From the NCBI GenBank assembly GCA_030641945.1, contig DAOWLL010000171.1, positions 1-5,160 of the forward strand: DNA of 5,160 nucleotides. Reading direction: 5' to 3'. The notes below the pieces were generated by a model, which was given only the letters and a program-made list of their open reading frames with translations, was not told the DNA's origin and ran no database searches. The stretch is from Gammaproteobacteria bacterium (GTDB taxonomy: Bacteria > Pseudomonadota > Gammaproteobacteria > SZUA-229). Shown one piece after another: positions 1 to 5,160 of the stretch (positions are counted from its first letter, which is position 1; every line of letters starts with the position of its first letter). The position numbers were made by a program, and so were the translations under genes.

Positions 1-1
1 A

Positions 2-2839
2 TTAAGTCGGTTTTGTGACATTCGAGCTATCCTTGCTTGCCAGTGTTGTTTGTTCGTCGTCATTCATTGAGGATAGCGGTGCAGGCCTCGAGACCGCATA
101 GCCCTGTGCATGATCAACGCCGATTTCTTTCAGGCATTTAATGATACTGTCGGAAGCGGCATATTCGGCGATTGTTTTAATGCCCATTACCTGCCCGACT
201 TCGTTGATTGATTTAACCATGGCGTAGTGCATGGGGTCCTTGTCAATATCGACAACAAATGAGCCGTCGATTTTCAGGTAATCAACAGGCAGACTGGTCA
301 AGTATGAGAACGAAGACAGGCCGCTGCCAAAATCATCAAGCGCAAATGTACATCCAAGTTTTTTCAACACCGTCATGAAGTGTATAGCTGTTGAGAGATG
401 GCTGATGGCGGCTGTTTCTGTAATCTCAAAACATAGCAGCTCAGGATTAATTTTATATTCTTCTATTTTGCTTACAACCAGGTTGAGGAACGACTTATCC
501 GATATTGATTTGCCAGATAGATTGACTGAAGCCAGCATTTTCTGGTTGCGTTTTGATAGCCAGTGTATCGTGTTCTCAACTACCCACTCATCGATCAGGT
601 TGATCATGTTGTAGCGTTCTGCTGCCGAAAGAAACATGTTGGGTGAGATGATGTTACCTTCCTCGTCTGCCATGCGCAGAAGGATTTCTCCATGATCCAT
701 GAATGTTTCTTCGTTGTCCTGTAGTGGTTTAATCTTCTGGAAATATAGCTGAAAGCGATTTTCTTCGAGTGCGTGATTGATTTTTGACACCCAGTGCATT
801 TCGCGTTGCTGAGTAATTATTTTGTCATTATGACTGGTGTAGATTTGAATGCTGTTTCTGCCACTTTCCTTGGCCATGTAACAGGCTGAATCTGCACGAC
901 TTAAAAGTTCTTCGCAGGTGTTTATATCGGCAGTAATATCTACAATACCGATGCTTGCACTAATAGTGAAGTTGTAATCGTCCCATGCAAAATTAAAATT
1001 CTTGATTGTCTCAATCATATCCTCAGCTACGCTGTGCGCCTGCTCGACATCGCACTTCTCAAGTAACAGCCCGAATTCGTCACCACCGAGCCGCGCAAAT
1101 GAATCCTTGTTGCGTACACGGTCCTGCAGCATTATGGTTATTTGCTTGAGTAATTCATCGCCAGCTGTATGTCCACAGGTGTCATTGACCAGCTTGAACT
1201 GGTCGAGATCCAGATAGCATAGCGAATTGAATGTTGATTCTGTCGGTGGTGAGGAAAATATGATTTTTAGTCTTCTTTCCAGTTCATACCTGTTAATCAG
1301 GCCGGTGAGTGCATCGTGAGTTGCCTGGAAGCTTAGTTGCCGGTTGAGTGATCGCTGTACGGATTCATCATGAATGATGATGACGATACCGACAATGGCG
1401 CTGTCATTATTACGCATAGGTGCTACAACGTATTCGACCGGTGTCTCGATTCCGCTATCATTCTGTCTCAAAATGGCGCTGACCGGCTCATCGAGTACAC
1501 TTCTATTTTCAATATTCTCTATCGGGTTCTCGATACGTTTCTTCGTGGATTCGTCCACTAAATGCATGATGGTTGAGATGGAATTACCCTGCGCTTCTTC
1601 TTTGGACCAGCCTGATAATTGCTCGGCCATCGGATTCATAGAAGTGATGTTGCCTGAGATATCAGTTGTTATTACGCCGTCAATGATTGACTGCAGCGTT
1701 AGTTGAGAAAAATTTCTCTGGTGTTCTGCGGATAAGGCGTGCTCTTCCGCCTGTTGCTTGGCCTCAAGCAACTTCTTTTCTGTTTCCCTGTGTTCATCAA
1801 CTTCCTTTTTAAGGTTTTCAATTAAAGACTGAATCTTATGCGTCATTTCGTTGAATGAGCGTATCGGTGTTGCGATTTCCGGGTATGCGCTCTCATCAAC
1901 TGATACAAATTCGCCATCCCTGATGGTGTGCGCTGCTGATTCCAGTTTCTTCAGGGGTTTCAATCCTGTTCTTATGATGTGTAAGGCAAATAATAGTGCA
2001 AGTGCAATAAGTGCTATCGCAAAACCGATAACCTTATTACGTGTTGTAGTTAACTGCTTATTGAAATTGTGTATATCTGCAACGCCGGATATTGTTAAAG
2101 CCGGCTTGCCATTTGAGGTGGGTAGTATGTGGCTAAAAAGAAAATTATCATCCCCCTGAGTATATTTGTGCCATTCATCAGACTGGTGCAGAACCAGGCC
2201 ATCTGGTGCAGTAATCTGGATCTGGGTACCGAGTTCATACTGTATTTTTGCAAGCATGTGCGCGGGGTCGGAAATAACTTGAATGTAACCTTTCGGACGC
2301 AGGCTGCCGATGGAAATCAGGGTTGATAATAATGGTCTGCCGTCAAACAGGCATATCTGTGAACGCGGCTTAAGACGCTTGGCCAGGGCAAGAGTTTTTA
2401 CAGATTGTATCAAGGCGTTGCATGGCGCAGCATCCGTGTTGCTCATGGTAATACCGCGCTCTGAAGCAGCCAGCCTGTTTAGTGATTCATCATAAATGAT
2501 GATCTTCTCGAGCTTCAGCAGGCCAATAGTTACAAAATATCGGTTGAACTCCTGGTCAAGCCAGAATACCAGGTCATTAGTATTTCTGATTTTATAAGCG
2601 GATTTAAATTCTTCTTCCGACTGTAATTTGAAGCCGAGATCTTTCTGATGGTCTATGAGTTCATTTACAAGTTCAGTAGTTTTGATAGACAATAAAACTT
2701 CAAATGCATTTTCCTGGTGTTCCAGCGCAAACTTTCTATAGATGTACTCTGTTGACATGACCAGCATCAGGCCTACCAGTCCGATAAAAAATATTGTGAC
2801 TGCCAGTGTTGACTGTAATGTTAGTTTGCTCTTAAGCAT
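2..2839 (-). CDS. Inner-membrane HAMP-PAS-GGDEF-EAL protein (c-di-GMP cyclase/phosphodiesterase)
   Basis: This complete 945-aa protein should make and/or degrade cyclic di-GMP at the inner membrane. In order it has TM1 (about residues 12-29), a periplasmic region of about 240 residues with no family I can name (possibly Cache-like), TM2 (269-288), HAMP (289-342), a short coiled coil (338-375), PAS (376-490), GGDEF (500-668), EAL (690-920) and a polar tail. The cyclase has an intact GGDEF motif (585-589), metal-site D544, and an RNKD inhibitory I-site at 576-579. The phosphodiesterase signature reads E-I-L (718-720). All nine catalytic or metal positions known from RocR-type EAL domains are present: E718, N773, E805, E808, D835, D836, K856, E892 and Q912. 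Both activities therefore look possible, and which one dominates cannot be read from sequence. The ATG at 2837-2839 starts directly before TM1. No good Shine-Dalgarno precedes it, so translational coupling to the rhodanese gene 19 bp upstream is plausible. The signal sensed is unknown. Confidence 0.95.
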   Translation of the reverse strand: MLKSKLTLQSTLAVTIFFIGLVGLMLVMSTEYIYRKFALEHQENAFEVLLSIKTTELVNELIDHQKDLGFKLQSEEEFKSAYKIRNTNDLVFWLDQEFNRYFVTIGLLKLEKIIIYDESLNRLAASERGITMSNTDAAPCNALIQSVKTLALAKRLKPRSQICLFDGRPLLSTLISIGSLRPKGYIQVISDPAHMLAKIQYELGTQIQITAPDGLVLHQSDEWHKYTQGDDNFLFSHILPTSNGKPALTISGVADIHNFNKQLTTTRNKVIGFAIALIALALLFALHIIRTGLKPLKKLESAAHTIRDGEFVSVDESAYPEIATPIRSFNEMTHKIQSLIENLKKEVDEHRETEKKLLEAKQQAEEHALSAEHQRNFSQLTLQSIIDGVITTDISGNITSMNPMAEQLSGWSKEEAQGNSISTIMHLVDESTKKRIENPIENIENRSVLDEPVSAILRQNDSGIETPVEYVVAPMRNNDSAIVGIVIIIHDESVQRSLNRQLSFQATHDALTGLINRYELERRLKIIFSSPPTESTFNSLCYLDLDQFKLVNDTCGHTAGDELLKQITIMLQDRVRNKDSFARLGGDEFGLLLEKCDVEQAHSVAEDMIETIKNFNFAWDDYNFTISASIGIVDITADINTCEELLSRADSACYMAKESGRNSIQIYTSHNDKIITQQREMHWVSKINHALEENRFQLYFQKIKPLQDNEETFMDHGEILLRMADEEGNIISPNMFLSAAERYNMINLIDEWVVENTIHWLSKRNQKMLASVNLSGKSISDKSFLNLVVSKIEEYKINPELLCFEITETAAISHLSTAIHFMTVLKKLGCTFALDDFGSGLSSFSYLTSLPVDYLKIDGSFVVDIDKDPMHYAMVKSINEVGQVMGIKTIAEYAASDSIIKCLKEIGVDHAQGYAVSRPAPLSSMNDDEQTTLASKDSSNVTKPT

Positions 2840-2858
2840 GGTAAAGAATGTATATTTA

Positions 2859-3326
2859 TTACCTGTGTTCTCGTTCCTGCGTCATGTATTGATATCCTTT
2901 CTCCTGCCACTCCTCAAACCCACCTCTAAACCAGGATAAGTTTTTATAACCACATGACTTCGCGATCTTGATTGCTATAACACTGCGGCCACATTTGACA
3001 CCATTGCAGTAAAATAACAATGGTGTTTTCTTGTTTTCCACTATTTTTTTCAGTGCGTCACAGTCTGTATTGATATCGGGCAGGCTTAAACTTTCTTCGA
3101 TATATCCACTAGCACGGTCTTTATTAATGCGCGCGTCGATAATGATCAGTTTATCGTTGCTATTAGCCTTTTCGATTACACCTTCGGCTGTCAGCGTTTC
3201 CACGCCAGGTATTTCATCAGGCACGATTATTTTGCCCCTGGTTAAATCGGGCAGTGTCTCTGCAGATGTTGCGCATATGGCAAACATCAGAGAAAAAAAT
3301 AAGCTTAATTGTCTAAGTGGATCCAT
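2859..3326 (-). CDS. Exported rhodanese-like sulfurtransferase domain protein
   Basis: This is a single-domain rhodanese-fold protein of 155 aa from the preferred start. Rhodaneses carry sulfane sulfur as a persulfide on a catalytic cysteine. The N-terminus is a Sec signal peptide: a short charged stretch, a hydrophobic core, and ATSA before ETLPD, with likely cleavage after residue 22. The mature protein is probably periplasmic. Rhodanese landmarks are IIDAR (about residues 62-66), a G-Y-I in place of the usual G-H-I, the active-site loop CNGVKCGRS (107-115) and the C-terminal WFRGGFEEW (132-140). The loop has two cysteines (C107, C112), and the first is separated from R114 by six residues, longer than the common CX4R. 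The reading frame extends upstream to an ATG at 3345-3347 and a GTG at 3387-3389. I chose the ATG at 3324-3326 because it gives a compact signal peptide and has AGGG 10 nt upstream. The longer starts add 7 or 21 residues and lack an SD. It is probably first in an operon with the GGDEF/EAL gene. Substrate and partners are unknown. Confidence 0.88.
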   Translation of the reverse strand: MDPLRQLSLFFSLMFAICATSAETLPDLTRGKIIVPDEIPGVETLTAEGVIEKANSNDKLIIIDARINKDRASGYIEESLSLPDINTDCDALKKIVENKKTPLLFYCNGVKCGRSVIAIKIAKSCGYKNLSWFRGGFEEWQEKGYQYMTQEREHR

Positions 3327-3336
3327 TCCAGAATTA

Positions 3337-3340
3337 CCCT
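3337..3340 (-). promoter_or_regulatory. Probable ribosome binding site deciding the rhodanese start
   Basis: On the minus strand AGGG lies 10 nt before the ATG at 3324-3326. It is a weak site with slightly long spacing. However, neither of the two alternative upstream starts has any purine-rich SD-like sequence, so it favours the shorter protein. Confidence 0.4.
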
Positions 3341-3354
3341 GCGGCATAATCAGT

Positions 3355-3381
3355 AATATATCAACTATTAAAGAGTAGCAA
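3355..3381 (-). promoter_or_regulatory. Candidate promoter for the rhodanese-GGDEF/EAL pair
   Basis: Reading the minus strand, TTGCTA (3376-3381) is followed after 15 nt by TATATT (3355-3360), which matches 5 of 6 bases of the sigma70 -10 consensus. The -35 match is poor and the spacer is short, so this is tentative. If used, transcription would begin near 3348. That is downstream of the GTG at 3387-3389 and would exclude it as a start, while the ATG at 3324-3326 would have a short leader containing the AGGG site. Confidence 0.3.
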
Positions 3382-3464
3382 AATTCCACCTGTAAAAATC
3401 AATCTTGCTGCCATTCTGGTTGCAATACTCCGGGTAGATAAATACTCAGACGAATGTCATTGTG

Positions 3465-3492
3465 TTTCGTATATCTTCAGAATTCGTATAAA
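3465..3492 (+). promoter_or_regulatory. Candidate promoter of purEK
   Basis: TATAAA (3487-3492) matches 5 of 6 bases of the sigma70 -10 consensus and lies 37 bp before the purE ATG. With a 16-nt spacer the -35 position is TTTCGT (3465-3470), a poor match, so the promoter may depend on an activator or be misplaced. The better-looking TTGTGT (3460-3465) would need a spacer of 21 nt. Confidence 0.35.
3466..3490 (+). repeat. Direct repeat TTCGTATA, two copies 17 bp apart
   Basis: TTCGTATA occurs at 3466-3473 and again at 3483-3490, a start-to-start distance of 17 bp. The second copy overlaps the likely -10 element of purE. An inverted partner, ACGAA, sits at 3450-3454. The arrangement could be an operator, but 8-bp repeats in AT-rich DNA can arise by chance. 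It does not fit the E. coli PurR box. Confidence 0.35.
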
Positions 3493-3518
3493 ATCACCGC
3501 TTTTTCCTCGCACCAGAT

Positions 3519-3524
3519 GGAGGT
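3519..3524 (+). promoter_or_regulatory. Strong ribosome binding site of purE
   Basis: GGAGGT ends 5 nt before the ATG at 3530-3532. It is a near-consensus Shine-Dalgarno sequence and fixes the purE start. Confidence 0.8.
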
Positions 3525-3529
3525 GTGTA

Positions 3530-4024
3530 ATGACGGCATCAAAAATAGGCGTCGTAATGGGTAGCCAGAGCGACTGGCCGGTAATGGAGCATGCAGTCAA
3601 GCAGCTGGAGGCTTTTGGCGTGCCTTTTGAAGCAAAAGTTGTTTCTGCTCACCGCACGCCGGATTTATTGTTTGAGTATGCGGCAAGCGCACGCGAGCGC
3701 GGCCTGGCCTGCATTATTGCCGGTGCCGGTGGTGCTGCCCACTTGCCGGGCATGCTGGCATCAAAGTCAACTGTGCCTGTACTGGGCGTACCTGTGCCAT
3801 CGAAATACCTTAAAGGCATGGACTCACTGCTATCTATCGTGCAAATGCCCAAAGGCATACCTGTGGCTACTTTTGCCATAGGTGAGGCTGGTGCAGCCAA
3901 TGCTGCGCTGTATGCAGTGTCGATTCTGGCCGTACAGGATGGCGATCTTGCTGAAAAGCTGGAACTATTCAGAAGCCAGCAGCAGGCTGCCGTTTTAGAG
4001 ATGGACCTGCCACCGAAGGCTTGA
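3530..4024 (+). CDS. purE: N5-carboxyaminoimidazole ribonucleotide mutase, class I PurE
   Basis: PurE converts N5-CAIR, the PurK product, to CAIR by moving the carboxyl group to C4 of the imidazole. This is a step of de novo purine synthesis in the cytosol, and the family forms octamers. The protein has 164 aa, the usual length for a stand-alone bacterial class I PurE. The phosphate/ribose-binding motif [10 protein letters not shown] is at residues 10-19. The signature SAHRTP is at 39-44, and H41 corresponds to the catalytic histidine (H45 in E. coli). [12 protein letters not shown] lies at 64-75, and the conserved [20 protein letters not shown] block starts at residue 86. The start is supported by GGAGGT 5 nt upstream. 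The stop is 1 nt from the purK ATG, so the two genes form one operon. Nothing essential appears missing. Confidence 0.98.
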   Translation: MTASKIGVVMGSQSDWPVMEHAVKQLEAFGVPFEAKVVSAHRTPDLLFEYAASARERGLACIIAGAGGAAHLPGMLASKSTVPVLGVPVPSKYLKGMDSLLSIVQMPKGIPVATFAIGEAGAANAALYAVSILAVQDGDLAEKLELFRSQQQAAVLEMDLPPKA

Positions 4025-4025
4025 T

Positions 4026-5160
4026 ATGGCTGCACCAATTCTCCCGGGTTCGACATTAGGTATCCTCGGTGGTGGTCAGCTGGGGCGCATGTTCTGTATT
4101 GCAGCGCGCAACATGGGCTACCAGTTGAATGTGCTGGATCCTGATCCTGACAGTCCTGCCGGTCAGTTAGCGGACAATCATATTGAGGCCGCTTATTCGG
4201 ACATGGATGCCCTGAATTACATGGCGCGCAGCTGTGATGTCATCACCACTGAATTTGAGAATGTTCCGGCTGAATCAATGCGTCAACTGGCCAGCAGCAA
4301 GCCGGTTTACCCGTCAGCAGAAGTGCTGGAAATCGCCCAGAACCGTAATCTCGAGAAAGCCTTCGCCAGCAAGGCTGGATTGACGCCGGCAGCTAATCAT
4401 CCTGTTGTTGATGAAAGTGATCTTGAGCAGGCAATCAAGGTGACCGGTTTGCCGGCGATTCTGAAAACAGCCACATTGGGCTATGACGGCAAGGGTCAGT
4501 ACGTCGTTGCATCGCTACAACAGGCACAGCAAGCATTTCGTGATAGCGGTGCTGTTGAGTGTGTACTCGAGAAAAGAATCGAATTAAAAAAGGAAGTGTC
4601 GGCCATTGTCGCACGTAACCAGCAGGGTGAAACAGCCGTCTATCCTGTTGGTGAGAATGAGCATAGAAACGGCATTCTCCATATCACTATCGTGCCCGCA
4701 CGTGTTGATGAGGAAATAGCGGATAAAGCACGACAACAGGCATTACAGCTGGTTGAAGAACTGGATTATATCGGTGTGCTTGCGGTTGAATTTTTTATCG
4801 ATAGTAATAATGAATTACTGTTTAATGAAATGGCGCCACGGCCGCATAACAGTGGCCATTACACCAAGGATGCCTGTGTAACATCGCAATTCGAACAACA
4901 GGCGCGAGTCATTTGCGGCCTGCCTCCCGGTGATGTGACATTATTATCGCCCGTTGTCATGGTTAACCTGTTGGGCGATCTATGGCATCCGGACTGGCGT
5001 TTATTGCTGAATGAGCCTGATGTGAAATTGCACCTGTATGGCAAGAAGGAAGCACGACCGGGGCGGAAAATGGGCCATTTCAATGTACTGAACAGTGATG
5101 TCGAAAAAGCGCTGAAGACAGCCAGGGCGATCTACTCGAGATTGGCAGAAGCACAGCCTG
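4026..5160 (+). CDS. purK: N5-carboxyaminoimidazole ribonucleotide synthase, PurK (3' end cut by window)
   Basis: PurK is an ATP-grasp enzyme that joins bicarbonate to AIR using ATP, giving N5-CAIR for PurE. The frame is open from the ATG at 4026-4028 for 378 codons plus one base to the right edge, with no internal stop. Visible family motifs are the N-terminal nucleotide-fold GILGGGQLGRM (12-22), TEFENVP (75-81), the ATP-grasp loop KTATLGYDGKGQ (147-158), EFFIDSNNELLFNEMAPRPH (255-274, with metal-binding E268), NSGHYTKDAC (275-284) and the C-terminal LYGKKEARPGRKMGHFN (337-353). E. coli PurK has 355 residues, so only a short tail and the stop should be missing. A modest GAAGG (4015-4019) lies 6 nt before the start, inside the end of purE, consistent with translational coupling. 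Confidence 0.97.
   Translation, partial: MAAPILPGSTLGILGGGQLGRMFCIAARNMGYQLNVLDPDPDSPAGQLADNHIEAAYSDMDALNYMARSCDVITTEFENVPAESMRQLASSKPVYPSAEVLEIAQNRNLEKAFASKAGLTPAANHPVVDESDLEQAIKVTGLPAILKTATLGYDGKGQYVVASLQQAQQAFRDSGAVECVLEKRIELKKEVSAIVARNQQGETAVYPVGENEHRNGILHITIVPARVDEEIADKARQQALQLVEELDYIGVLAVEFFIDSNNELLFNEMAPRPHNSGHYTKDACVTSQFEQQARVICGLPPGDVTLLSPVVMVNLLGDLWHPDWRLLLNEPDVKLHLYGKKEARPGRKMGHFNVLNSDVEKALKTARAIYSRLAEAQP

Larger units (their letters stand above)
3390..3529. other. Divergent intergenic region
   Basis: This stretch lies between the purE start and the longest possible rhodanese frame. With the preferred rhodanese start the gap is about 200 bp (3327-3529). It holds the putative purE promoter, the TTCGTATA repeat and the purE ribosome binding site. 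I see no tRNA, no riboswitch-like fold and no hairpin-plus-T-run terminator. The T5 run at 3501-3505 has no convincing stem before it. Confidence 0.7.

Noticed and set aside
680..688. E-I-L instead of E-A-L as a sign of an inactive phosphodiesterase
   Set aside because: The middle residue is not catalytic; the metal-binding glutamate and all other key positions are present, so inactivity cannot be inferred.
1374..1706. Open frame of 110 codons on the plus strand inside the GGDEF/EAL gene
   Set aside because: It is antisense to the PAS domain, which is clearly coding on the minus strand. Other short plus-strand frames within 375-2939 were rejected for the same reason.
3450..3470. Possible PurR operator upstream of purE
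   Set aside because: The ends resemble the ACG...CGT of a PurR box, but the element is 21 bp long and lacks the central CAAACGTTT-like core, so it does not fit the 16-bp consensus.
3495..3506. T-run resembling a terminator
   Set aside because: No GC-rich hairpin precedes it and it lies in the leader of purE between the likely -10 and the ribosome binding site.
3649..4056. Open frame of 135 codons on the minus strand opposite purE
   Set aside because: It lies wholly antisense to the end of purE and the start of purK, has a low-complexity Ala/Ser/Pro-rich product typical of a shadow frame, and shows no recognisable domain.
4859..5083. Open frame of 74 codons on the minus strand opposite purK
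   Set aside because: It is antisense to the conserved C-terminal part of purK; the product has no family features.
1..5160. CRISPR array, insertion sequence, toxin-antitoxin, phage or retron-like system
   Set aside because: No spaced repeat array, terminal inverted repeats, transposase, reverse transcriptase or small paired toxin-antitoxin genes are visible. Apart from the about 200-bp intergenic region, nearly all of the window is accounted for by four recognised genes.

Overview
The window reads as chromosomal DNA of a Gram-negative proteobacterium, most likely a gammaproteobacterium. The basis is a large inner-membrane c-di-GMP enzyme with a periplasmic sensor region, an exported protein with a Sec signal peptide, and a class I purE directly followed by purK. 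Base composition is moderate and looks uniform to the eye. I cannot name a genus. There is no sign of a mobile element, CRISPR array, phage gene, tRNA or rRNA.

Layout: two genes run leftward on the minus strand (2-3326) and two run rightward on the plus strand (3530 to the right edge). They diverge from a roughly 200-bp region between the two start codons. On the minus strand, a small secreted rhodanese-like protein (155 aa from the preferred start) comes first. After 19 bp it is followed by a 945-aa protein with TM - periplasmic region - TM - HAMP - PAS - GGDEF - EAL architecture. The stop of the large gene lies at the left edge, so it is complete. On the plus strand, purE is complete and purK begins 1 nt after its stop. 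purK runs off the right edge after 378 codons, probably very close to its natural end.

How the genes work together: purE and purK carry out the two-step conversion of AIR to CAIR in purine biosynthesis and are almost certainly co-transcribed. The minus-strand pair is probably also one transcript. Its products would meet in the periplasm, where the rhodanese could handle sulfane sulfur or thiols. The sensor region of the GGDEF/EAL protein faces the same compartment and contains exactly two cysteines. A functional link between the two is an inference, not a demonstrated fact. The purine and c-di-GMP pairs probably share only the intergenic region.

Novelty: I found no clearly undescribed system. 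The points most worth a second look are the enlarged two-cysteine active-site loop of the rhodanese, its pairing with a c-di-GMP enzyme carrying two periplasmic cysteines, and a 17-bp-spaced repeat in the divergent promoter region.
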